Shown one piece after another: positions 54,321-62,064 of a DNA stretch of 64,000 bases. How positions within the stretch are numbered: the first letter of the stretch is position 1; each line of letters begins with the position of its first letter. Below the pieces are notes generated by a model. It did no database searches, was not told the DNA's origin, and was given only the letters and a program-made list of their open reading frames with translations. This stretch comes from Pirellulaceae bacterium (GTDB lineage: Bacteria > Planctomycetota > Planctomycetia > Pirellulales > Pirellulaceae): positions 447,746 to 511,745 of the forward strand of contig JAGYIQ010000003.1 of NCBI GenBank assembly GCA_018402565.1, in the 5' to 3' direction. The translations under genes and the position numbers were made by a program.

Positions 54321-54804
54321 CTAGTCTAACATTACGAGGAAGATATTGAATCCAAGGAGAAGAAGGTATACAGGTAGCAAAACAAGTCGATTTGCTCCCG
54401 TGAGTTTAAGGACCCATATCAGAGGCGGTTGTCCCAATGGCAAGTGGACCGCCAGCCTGGCAGTAGTTGATTGCGTTAGCCATTCCGCTGAATTGCCCGC
54501 GTCCTTCCCAACGCCCAATTAATGAAGTCAGCATCCCCAGCGTAAGAATGATCAACCCGCGGAGGGTCCAGCGGGAAATCGAACGAAGCCAATGTAAATC
54601 GGTATTCGGATCGGGCTTCAGTCTTGGAATGGCGAGAAGGCACGTCGCGATGAAAGTGAAGTCGGCAAACCAACAATTCCGGCTTGCATGGGAACGACGT
54701 CAATTAGCATCGAGAACAACTGGAATTGTAATTCTAAGCCAATCGTTAACAAAATGACCGTGCAGCCAGATTCCCAACTCAGCGAGCGAAAACTGAAATT
54801 TCAT
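54321..54804 (-). pseudogene. Membrane protein gene with several frameshifts
   Basis: Hydrophobic pieces occur in three frames: GCTVILLTIGLELQFQLFSM, FADFTFIATCLLAIPRL, TLRGLIILTLGMLTSLIG and RLVLLPVYLLLLGFNIFLVM, ending at 54321 before the attC. At least three shifts are needed. Start ATG 54804 (MKFQFS). Family unknown. Confidence 0.55.
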
Positions 54805-54816
54805 GCGAGATGTTTC

Positions 54817-55068
54817 GGATAACGGCCAAAAATCACCCGGTTGCCGCGGGGAGACTTTGACTTCAGGAAACGCCCGATCGGCAACTCGGGTGCATTTTGT
54901 TGTTGCAGCTTCGCCCCCATGCCCCGCCAGCAGTCCAGACCAGACCTAGGCCCCAAGCCCAACCGCCGTCAGCAACTGTCATTTTGCCCCAACCCCTCGG
55001 CAAAGTCAATCTTGATCCCGGCCGCAGAATGAAAGGGACCGTGGAGATTTGGGGATCTAGCGCATAAC
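54817..55068 (-). repeat. Recurrent ORF-less cassette, copy 13
   Basis: attC 54817-54908 with right core GTTGCAG. 13 bp upstream of the membrane pseudogene. The body lacks several bases found elsewhere, so the 67-residue frame is broken here. Confidence 0.82.
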
Positions 55069-55151
55069 GAACTAAATCGCCCGGTTGCCGCCAAGAGACT
55101 TTGATTTCGGAAACGCCCGATCGGCAACTCGGGTGCATTTTATTGTTATCC
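55062..55151 (-). repeat. attC site, common type, attached to a gene
   Basis: GCATAAC to GTTATCC; arms CGCCCGGTTGCCGCC and CGGCAACTCGGGTGC. It encodes the C-terminus of the zinc-ribbon protein. Confidence 0.85.
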
Positions 55152-55530
55152 GCCGTGGACAATCTCCGAATTGGTCACGATGAAGCTTCGGGGTCACGGA
55201 CGGAGAGGCGTGGGCCGAAAAAATCGCCCTGATGTTTGCAACCGGATTTCCGGAATCGGCCGAACAGTTGGGGCAGGTAACAATCCGGCAAATGGGGCGA
55301 CAATGAGATCCGGCATGATTCTCACCGTCGCTCCACAGTTCCTCCCAAGGTGAGGTGTCCATGCCTGCATCAATGGCTGGACGACCGAACGCTTTGTTGC
55401 ATTTGGGGCAACTAAGCAGTGCGAACGTCGCAAACCTGCGGCGTTGCAAGACGCCACCAATGGCATTTGGTATGCCAATCGGTGCTGCTGTCAGTACAAC
55501 GGCGATCATTAGTGCGTAAAGGAATGCCAT
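55072..55530 (-). CDS. Small zinc-ribbon membrane protein, C-terminus encoded by attC
   Basis: From Met 55530 one membrane helix (MAFLYALMIAVVLTAAPIG) precedes CPKCNKAFG and IVTCPNCSADSG, four Cys that could bind zinc. There is no stop before the attC, so about 25 residues are read from the attC itself. 152 residues, function unknown. Confidence 0.6.
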   Translation of the reverse strand: MAFLYALMIAVVLTAAPIGIPNAIGGVLQRRRFATFALLSCPKCNKAFGRPAIDAGMDTSPWEELWSDGENHAGSHCRPICRIVTCPNCSADSGNPVANIRAIFSAHASPSVTPKLHRDQFGDCPRRITIKCTRVADRAFPKSKSLGGNRAI

Positions 55531-55546
55531 CACGAAACACTGGAGC

Positions 55547-55636
55547 GGATAACGGCGGCGGTAACGGGGCCGCCGCCAAAGAACTGTGATTTCAAGACTC
55601 GCGTCATCGGCGGCCCCGTTCACCGCATGGTTCGCC
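55547..55636 (-). repeat. attC site
   Basis: GGATAAC to GTTCGCC; arms GGCGGTAACGGGGCCGCC and GGCGGCCCCGTTCACCGC. Confidence 0.85.
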
Positions 55637-55942
55637 AGAATTACTAGTTGGGTCTGACAGCATGTAGATTCGGTCAAGCTTCGCTCGATCGTCCGGACGG
55701 CCAAGCACCTCCACCCAGAGGATTTGCCGATTGGCGTAATGCACACACATCACGCCTTTTACCGGAGCGATTACGCGTTTGCATGCCGGCCAAGCTGGAG
55801 CGGTTGACTTGGGCACGGCGTAGAACGTCACGCAACCTGGTTCATCACATAGGCATCGCTCAACGATCTCTACTGAATGAACCGTTTCGGCCAGGTGCTT
55901 GTGTCCCTCGGCGGCTAGTCCCTGCACACAGCTCTTCTGCAA
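55604..55942 (-). CDS. Hypothetical cassette protein, start unclear
   Basis: 112 residues visible, including VEIVERCLCDEPGCVTFYAV and VMCVHYANRQILWVEVLGRP; the last nine come from attC. Coding-like sequence (DEARRRTYRNLQK) extends upstream of the first Met without a start, and a one-base insertion after ATG at about 55976 would supply one. Unrecognised. Confidence 0.5.
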   Translation of the reverse strand: MQKSCVQGLAAEGHKHLAETVHSVEIVERCLCDEPGCVTFYAVPKSTAPAWPACKRVIAPVKGVMCVHYANRQILWVEVLGRPDDRAKLDRIYMLSDPTSNSGEPCGERGRR

Positions 55943-55983
55943 ATTCCGGTATGTGCGTCGACGAGCTTCATCATCTTACTGCT

Positions 55984-56075
55984 GGCGAACGTCAGCCGTA
56001 ACCGAAGCGGCGAAGAAAGATTCTCAAATGTAAAACCGTCCGATTTCGCCGCTTCGGTTCACGGCATTGTTACCG
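55984..56075 (-). repeat. attC site
   Basis: GGCGAAC to GTTACCG; arms GCCGTAACCGAAGCGGCGA and TTCGCCGCTTCGGTTCACGG, one of the best palindromes in the array. Confidence 0.87.
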
Positions 56076-56509
56076 ACGATTCCGCGACCTATGGCGGCAC
56101 GATCGTCACGGTCGGTTGCGGCAACGCGATCGATTCTACACGCTACGCCGATCCTCTGCAGTCGGTCACGCAAATCAACAAGGTGGTGCAATCCGCGTTT
56201 CCATGGCCAGTGTAGTTCCGGTTTACGGCCGCTAACAAACGCCAACGCCTCACTTGGAGTACACCGAACAGCGTCACGGTAAATGAGAGCCGCCTGCTTC
56301 ATCATTCCATTGAAATCCTCCACTACCAGCAATCCGTCAGCATCGCCATTGGGATCTTCGGGAGGAAGTGGATCGACCAGTGAAACAAGCTCGCGTCCGC
56401 AAGCAACGCAACGGTGAACTACGGGATTGTTGGTGTCACGATCACACGAGTTTCCACCGCAATGCTGGCATAGTGCAATTGGATCGCCGTCGTGCTGCAT
56501 TGCTGACAT
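56024..56509 (-). CDS. Zinc-ribbon protein
   Basis: 161 residues. Cys pairs in CQHCGGNSC and CVACGREL form a probable zinc ribbon; a helical domain (MMKQAALIYRDAVRCTPSEAL, LVDLRDRLQRIGVACRID) follows. The last 15 or so residues are attC-encoded. Binding partner unknown. Confidence 0.6.
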   Translation of the reverse strand: MSAMQHDGDPIALCQHCGGNSCDRDTNNPVVHRCVACGRELVSLVDPLPPEDPNGDADGLLVVEDFNGMMKQAALIYRDAVRCTPSEALAFVSGRKPELHWPWKRGLHHLVDLRDRLQRIGVACRIDRVAATDRDDRAAIGRGIVGNNAVNRSGEIGRFYI

Positions 56510-56515
56510 TCAGTC

Positions 56516-56605
56516 GGGTAACGGTTCGCATCAGCGGGTCGGCGCGAGTGACGTTGATTTCACAATCGGCCCGACCGCCGACTCCGTTGCATGCGATTGT
56601 TACGC
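56516..56605 (-). repeat. attC site
   Basis: GGGTAAC to GTTACGC; arms CATCAGCGGGTCGGCGCG and CGACCGCCGACTCCG. Very close to the site at 49635. Confidence 0.85.
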
Positions 56606-56740
56606 CCATCTTCACGCGCGGACTCTGGGCGATGCTTCAGGTCCGCGAGTGTAATTCTTGAGACGTCGCTCGATTCTACACTCAGTTGGAATGGTCCATC
56701 AAGCAATTCCACGTTTGAAGGTGATCACGGTAACTGATTC

Positions 56741-57120
56741 CTAACCATCGAAATCAGCAAACATTGATCTGATGTAGACACCCAACATATCCGTTGTTCT
56801 GCGGGGAATTTCGCATCTGGGGTAAGTGGTTGAATCATCAATCAGATACTGGAGTTTTGCGATTCCAAGATTTTCGTCCGCAAAATCCGGCGATTGGGGC
56901 GCGGAGTCCCGCCCGGCTACTGTCAAGGACGTACGCGATCGAACATTCAGCGATTCGCTCAGTAGTGGTAGCAATCTCCGGTCTGGAAATTGTTGTGCAC
57001 AGCGAAGCGCCCATCGTAGACGTGGCAAGTCACCGGTCCCGGCATTGCTGCAAGAAGATCTCGCAACAACAGAAGCTGGTTGCTGCGTGTCGCAATGTTG
57101 GTTGGAATAGCGAGTGACAT
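56741..57120 (-). pseudogene. Cassette gene with a frameshift
   Basis: ATG 57120 opens MSLAIPTNIATRSNQLLLLR and TCHVYDGRFAVHNNFQTGD; a one-base shift near 56975 continues LLPLLSESLNVRSRTSL and LGIAKLQYLIDDSTTYPRCE to 56741. About 127 residues, unrecognised. 135 bp of gene-free DNA lies between its stop and the attC. Confidence 0.5.
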
Positions 57121-57130
57121 CGTTTCAGCG

Positions 57131-57382
57131 GCGTAACGGGCAAAAATCACCCGGTTGCCGCGGTTTGACTTTGACTTCAGGAAACGCCCGATCGGCAACT
57201 CGGGTGCATTTTTTTGTTATGCGTTTCGCCCCGTGGCCCCCCAGGAGTCCAGGCCAGACCTAGCCCCTGGCCCAACCGCCGCCAACGTTTGTCATTTTGC
57301 CCCAAAGCCTTGGCAAAGTCAATCTTGATCCCGGCCGCAGAACAAAAGGGACCCTCCAGACTTGAGGGACCTGGAGCATAAC
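57131..57382 (-). repeat. Recurrent ORF-less cassette, copy 14
   Basis: attC 57131-57222. 11 bp upstream of the gene at 56741-57120 and in tandem with copy 15. Confidence 0.87.
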
Positions 57383-57627
57383 GACTAAAATCGCCCGGTT
57401 GCCGCGGGTGGACGTTGACTTCAGGAAACGCCCGATCGGCAACTCGGGTGCATTTTTTTGTTATGCGCTTCGCCCCGTGGCCCCCCAGGAGTCCAGGCCA
57501 GACCTAGTCCCTGGCCCAACCGCCGCCAACATTTGTCATTCTGCCCCAACCCCTCGGCAAAGTCAATCTTGATCCCAGCCGCAGAACAACAGGGACCGTG
57601 GAGACTTGAAGGATCTAGGAGCATAAC
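57376..57627 (-). repeat. Recurrent ORF-less cassette, copy 15
   Basis: attC 57376-57466. Tandem neighbour of copy 14; the 67-residue frame is open here but frameshifted in copy 14. Confidence 0.87.
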
Positions 57628-57711
57628 GCCTGCCATCACCGGGTGGCGGTAGTTGACTTTGATCCTCAAGAAACGCTGGCCACCGCCACTCCGGTGCATG
57701 GCTTGGCTACC
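57621..57711 (-). repeat. attC site, altered core
   Basis: Left core GCATAAC, right core GGCTACC; arms CATCACCGGGTGGCGG and CCACCGCCACTCCGGTG. Confidence 0.78.
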
Positions 57712-57721
57712 CGACGTTCGG

Positions 57722-58143
57722 TCAATTTCTCGCGAACATGACGTGCGATGCGGCAACCGCCCATTCGTTGAGTTCGTCTGAGTTTAACATGTCCGCATCG
57801 AGGATGCGATGAAATGATCCACGCAACCAAGTGAGCCTGCTCCGGAACATCACGGAAGCAATGATGCTTTGCTGCGCGCCGTCAAGATACACCACGGAGG
57901 TGAGACAGCGACCAAGGGCCACGCATATGTTTGCGAGGAGCACGGCGAACGCGAGAGCCAACACAGATCGATATTAAATCGCCAGTTCTGATCTTGGGAC
58001 GCAGTTACGGTTAGTGCCGGCGAGCGGAAATCGATGTACCAAGCGCCCATAGCGTTTGGATCTGGACCAACAAACGAGTAAAGCGTAAATCCGAGAGGGT
58101 TTAGAAGCGTCTCAAGCTCATCGCGAATTTGAGTCGGCGTCAT
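57722..58143 (-). pseudogene. Cassette gene with a frameshift
   Basis: ATG 58143 opens MTPTQIRDELETLLNPLGF and TVTASQDQNWRFNIDLC; a shift near 57960 continues LALAFAVLLANICVALGRCL and DADMLNSDELNEWAVAASHV to 57722. About 140 residues, unrecognised. Confidence 0.5.
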
Positions 58144-58170
58144 CGTCGTTCGTCGCCATTGGGATTTGTC

Positions 58171-58423
58171 GGATAACGGCCAAAAATCACCCGGTTGCCG
58201 CGGGGGACTTTGACTTCAGGAAACGCCCGATCGGCAACTCGGGTGCATTTTTTTGTTATGCGCTTCGGCCCCGTGGACCCCCAGGAGTCCAGAGCAGGCC
58301 TTGACCCAGTCCCAGTCGCCGCCAACATCTGTCATTTTGCCCCAACGCCTCGGCAAAGTCAATCTTGATCCCAGCCGCAGAACAAAAGGGACCGTGGAGA
58401 TTTGAGGGATCTAGGAGCATAAC
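58171..58423 (-). repeat. Recurrent ORF-less cassette, copy 16
   Basis: attC 58171-58261. 28 bp upstream of the gene at 57722-58143; tandem with copy 17, to which it is nearly identical. Confidence 0.88.
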
Positions 58424-58665
58424 GGCCAAAAATCACCCGGTTGCCGCGGGGGACTTTGACTTCAGGAAACGCCCGATCGGCAACTCGGGTGCATTTTTTT
58501 GTTATGCTTCGCCCCGTGGCCCCCAGGAGTCCAGAGCAGGCCTTGACCCAGTCCCAGTCGCCGCCAACATCTGTCATTTTGCCCCAACGCCTCGGCAAAG
58601 TCAATCTTGATCCCGGCCGCAGAACAAAAGGGAACGTGGAGATTTGAGGGATCTAGGAGCATAAC
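58417..58665 (-). repeat. Recurrent ORF-less cassette, copy 17
   Basis: attC 58417-58507. Shares private variants with copy 16 (AGAGCAGGCCTTGACCCAGT), so this pair arose by recent duplication. Confidence 0.88.
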
Positions 58666-58748
58666 GACCAAGATCAGCCGGTTGGCGCGGATGACTTGCC
58701 ATCTGAGAAACCGCCGACGCCAACTCGGCTGCATCTTTATCGTTATGC
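58659..58748 (-). repeat. attC site
   Basis: GCATAAC to GTTATGC; arms CAGCCGGTTGGCGCGG and GACGCCAACTCGGCTG. Rightmost clear attC. Confidence 0.83.
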
Positions 58749-58749
58749 T

Positions 58750-59282
58750 GTGTTGCTGATCTGCTTCCCAGCGTGATTTCGCAACCATGACAGCAGGATG
58801 ATCGCTGATACTTCCAGGACAATACCCTGAAAGGCCGGAACAATCGCCATTATAGCAACATCAACCGTTTCGTTGTGAAACGGCTCGGGAAGGATTGAGG
58901 TAAATCGCTCTATGAAGACATAGGGCGTGATTAAGAAGCAGAGAAGCTACCGGCCCACTTATAAGGGGCCAGAAAAGAGGCTTCGACTTCTTCTGAACTA
59001 ATATGAAGAGAATATTCAGCGATGCATAGCAACCGAACATCAACCAGAACAACGAAATGTTCAGCAAGCATCTCCAAAGTGTAGGTCAGGGCAAACGAGG
59101 AATGAATAGGTTTTGAGCAAGGAACCAAGTGCCAAAAACGAGAAGAGAAAAACGAAGGACGAGCAGACGGTGGCCCACAAGGCCCGCAAAATGCTACGGG
59201 GATAGGGTCGCCATGTGCGACGAAACGGCGTATGGATTGGAATCGATATTTGGCATTCCGTTCGCCTTCGCTTCTGCAGCAT
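58750..59282 (-). pseudogene. Membrane protein gene with frameshifts, first cassette
   Basis: Pieces in different frames: NPYAVSSHMATLS (the planctomycete NPY motif), LWATVCSSFVFLFSFLALGS, LFWLMFGCYASLNILFILVQ, and IMAIVPAFQGIVLEVSAIIL ending near 58750. It needs at least two shifts. It fills the cassette nearest the expected attI end. Confidence 0.55.
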
Positions 59283-59318
59283 AACTTCTTATTAGACGCA
59301 GCTAGCGCGTCATAACTG
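59279..59318. other. Right boundary of the cassette array
   Basis: A core box GCATAAC (59279-59285) is followed by a 5-bp stem GACGC/GCGTC and a second CATAAC box. No attC palindrome and no integrase gene follow. It could be what is left of attI or of an attC. Confidence 0.4.
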
Positions 59319-59565
59319 GGTAATTTGATGCGTTTTCCCCGCCTGGAGTATAACTACATTTTATTGCTGTGCCAACAAGCGATACCAGAAAGTCGCTCGC
59401 TGAGCGCGGATATTCCTGATGGACAAGCCCAAACACCAGCGGACACCAGCCGACGAACCCACGGAACTCCCGACCCCGACCCCGTCCCCGTCCCCACAAC
59501 GGGCTCCCGTTGCGCAATCTGCCACCGCTCCCGATTACCCTCGGGCCAAGGCTGTCCTGGCCGCT

Positions 59566-60546
59566 TTACGACGGAGGATCGCTCGGCGCACGAAGGAAGT
59601 CCCAAGCGGCCTGAATCGCCGGAAGCAAGGGGCCAATCCCATAACCCAACCCCTGCGCCGCCTTCTCGCTGCTGTAAAAGTGCCGCAATTGGCCCATCCG
59701 CACCATCGCACTGTTGAGATCCGTCTCGCGGCCACTCAGCTTCGTCCACAAATCGCCCGCCTGACCCGCCATCCAAGCGATGCCCGGACCCAACGGCAGT
59801 CGCGGAGGCCGACTCCCAACCACCGACGCCATCTCCCGAAACAACTCGCGGTAACTCAGATTGTGACCCGCCAAGATGTAGTGCTCACCGGCCACCCCCC
59901 GCTCGATCGCGCTCAACACCCCCCGAGCGACGTCGCGGACGTCGACAGCACTGCAGCCGCCCGCCGGCACCAAGGGGATCTGGCCCCGCGCAATCGCCTG
60001 CAGCATCTTCCCGCTGGAGGGCTTCCAATCCCACGGCCCCAACATGAACCCCGGATGCAAGATCACTGCATCCAACCCCTGGTCGACCAAGCTGTGCACC
60101 ACTTGCTCAGCGGCGGTCTTGGATCGCACGTAGGCACTGGCGGGCTTGGCCGGCTGCCGTTGGTTCTCGGTCACGCCCTGACCGTCAACACTGTAGGCCA
60201 ACGTGTCCACCGTCGAGATGTGCACCAAGCGACAACCCACCCGACGGGCCGCCATCCCCAGCCGCTCGGTCCATTGCACGTTGGCACTGTAGGACGCCTC
60301 TTGCTGGGTCCAGCCAATATGGATCATGGCCGCCGAGTGAATCACGGCGTCGGCACCCGCCAGTATCCCCTCCCAATCGGCCGCGGCCACAGCCGCGTCG
60401 ATGACGACACTTTCAACCGCCAAGTCCCGCAGCGAGCGATCGTCGGGCCGCCGCACCGGGCAGACCACGTGATAACCCGCGGCCAAGGCCAACCGAGCCA
60501 CGTTGTTGCCCAACAATCCGGTCGCTCCTGTCAGGACCAAACGCAT
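59566..60546 (-). CDS. NAD-dependent epimerase/dehydratase family protein
   Basis: An extended short-chain dehydrogenase: nucleotide-binding LTGATGLLGNNVA at the start, VIHSAAMIHIGWTQ, the catalytic pair YVRSK (Tyr-x3-Lys) and VDVRDVARGVL. It resembles hopanoid-associated sugar epimerases and 3-beta-hydroxysteroid dehydrogenases; the substrate cannot be assigned. Just outside the cassette array, same strand. Confidence 0.88.
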   Translation of the reverse strand: MRLVLTGATGLLGNNVARLALAAGYHVVCPVRRPDDRSLRDLAVESVVIDAAVAAADWEGILAGADAVIHSAAMIHIGWTQQEASYSANVQWTERLGMAARRVGCRLVHISTVDTLAYSVDGQGVTENQRQPAKPASAYVRSKTAAEQVVHSLVDQGLDAVILHPGFMLGPWDWKPSSGKMLQAIARGQIPLVPAGGCSAVDVRDVARGVLSAIERGVAGEHYILAGHNLSYRELFREMASVVGSRPPRLPLGPGIAWMAGQAGDLWTKLSGRETDLNSAMVRMGQLRHFYSSEKAAQGLGYGIGPLLPAIQAAWDFLRAPSDPPS

Positions 60547-60636
60547 ATCGGCGGATCACCTAGCGAAAAGGGACTCGGGGCGGCTCATCGTAACCGTTCA
60601 CGCCCCGGAGGGTGTCAGGCAGCAAGTCGGGCGGTC

Positions 60637-61923
60637 TCAACCGATCTGCCAACCCGAGCGGTACTCGCGACGCAAGAAGCCGTCCGCCACCGGATTCCCC
60701 GTGGTCATGGCACGACCGTCCCATTGGATCGGCTGGCCCGTGCGGTAGGCGACATTGCCCAACAACACGGTCTCCGTCAAGCGACCGGAGTAGGTAAAGT
60801 TGCAGGTCGTGGGACCACCCGAACGGCAGGCGTCGGTCCACTCCTGGTAGTGCCCAACCGAATCCGGGATCGATCGAGGCGGCCGCTGGTAGTCGGCGAA
60901 TTTGTCTTCGGGATACAATCGCCACTGGCCGTAGTCCGCAAACAAACTGCCTTCCGTGCCGACAAACATCACGCCCATACCGGGTACCGCGATGCCGTTG
61001 ATCTCGCGTGGGATCCGGTCGCCATCGTACCAGGTCAGCTGCAGCGGACCGTGCTTCTCGGTCCGCGGGAATTGATAACGAACGATCAACCCCAGCGGGC
61101 AGGTCTCGGGATGCACCGGCGGGCCCTCGGCCGCGACCTGGGTCGGGTGCTCGAGACCCAAGGCCCAGAAGGGCAGGTCCATCACATGGCAGGCCATATC
61201 ACCCAACGTGCCGCCGCCAAAATCCCACCACCGCCGCCAGTTCGCCGCATGGTAACGATCGGCCTTGTACGGCCGCTGGGGCGCTCCGCCCAACCACAGG
61301 TCCCAATCCAAATGGGCCGGCACCGGATCCGCTTCGGTGGGCCGGTCGCCACCGCCCCAACCCTTGCCCACCCACACATGCACTTGCTGGACGTCACCCA
61401 CCGCGCCGGCTTGCACCAATTCGACGACGTCTCGATAGTTGCGTGTCGAGTGAATCTGCGTGCCCATCTGAGTGGCCAGGCCCTTGTCGGCCGCCAATTT
61501 GGCCAACGTGCGAGCCTCCCACACGCTGTGCGTCAACGGCTTCTCGCAGTAACAATGTTTGCCTTGTTCCATCGCCCAGTAACTGGCGTGAAAGTGATGA
61601 TGGTCCGGCGTGCTGACCACGACCGCATCAAAATCCGCCGCTCGATCCAACAATCGTCGATAGTCGGTCAATTGGGTCGCTTGCGGGTGAGCTTCGCCGG
61701 CTCGTTGCAGATAATTGCGATCCACATCGCACAAAAAGGCGATCTCTTCGTGCAACACGCCGCTCAAGTTGTCGGCCGCACGATTGGCCACGCCAATGAT
61801 GGCCATTTTCAGTTTATCGTTCACCAAGCGACTGGCCCGAGCCGTTTGGGTCCAGTACCCTCCGGCCGCCAGCCCCGCCGCACCGGCCGTGGAAACTTGG
61901 AGAAAACGTCGTCGATTGAGCAT
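60637..61923 (-). CDS. Gfo/Idh/MocA family oxidoreductase, Tat-exported
   Basis: A twin-arginine-like leader (MLNRRRFLQVSTAGAAGLAA) precedes a Rossmann domain (MAIIGVANRAADNL) and the family motif CEKPLTHSVWEA, then a C-terminal domain with WWDFGGGTLGDMACHVMDL. Such secreted oxidoreductases are expanded in planctomycetes and act on sugars or polyols. Start Met 61923. Natural neighbours give no pathway. Confidence 0.92.
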   Translation of the reverse strand: MLNRRRFLQVSTAGAAGLAAGGYWTQTARASRLVNDKLKMAIIGVANRAADNLSGVLHEEIAFLCDVDRNYLQRAGEAHPQATQLTDYRRLLDRAADFDAVVVSTPDHHHFHASYWAMEQGKHCYCEKPLTHSVWEARTLAKLAADKGLATQMGTQIHSTRNYRDVVELVQAGAVGDVQQVHVWVGKGWGGGDRPTEADPVPAHLDWDLWLGGAPQRPYKADRYHAANWRRWWDFGGGTLGDMACHVMDLPFWALGLEHPTQVAAEGPPVHPETCPLGLIVRYQFPRTEKHGPLQLTWYDGDRIPREINGIAVPGMGVMFVGTEGSLFADYGQWRLYPEDKFADYQRPPRSIPDSVGHYQEWTDACRSGGPTTCNFTYSGRLTETVLLGNVAYRTGQPIQWDGRAMTTGNPVADGFLRREYRSGWQIG

Positions 61924-62064
61924 GATTCGGGTCCTTGCTGGGGGGTGGGTCTCAGAGGGGGGAGGGAACCGCGGCTTTGGCCAAGGGGTTGGGGTGGGCC
62001 GGTTTCAGTGCGACAGTCCGTCGACGCTGCGACCGGAGTTTGCGACCGGGGTCAAAGGCCATTA

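Larger units (their letters stand above)
35559..59285 (-). mobile_element. Integron gene-cassette array without a local integrase (CALIN)
   Basis: About 45 attC-like sites over 23.7 kb separate short genes all on the minus strand. Each site is an imperfect palindrome bounded by xxxxAAC and GTTxxxx, and gene stops usually lie within 30 bp of the next site. That is integron cassette architecture. The attI end should be at the right (59.28 kb), but no tyrosine recombinase gene lies there or elsewhere in the window. Confidence 0.9.

Noticed and set aside
38371..58610. Plus-strand ORFs beginning MLCASPRGPPG in the recurrent cassettes
   Set aside because: They oppose every cassette gene, vary in frame between copies and end in attC. 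The repetition is of DNA, not of a protein.
36178..58665. CRISPR array
   Set aside because: Repeats are about 250 bp with attC palindromes and genes between them; there are no uniform 30-40 bp repeats or spacers and no cas genes.
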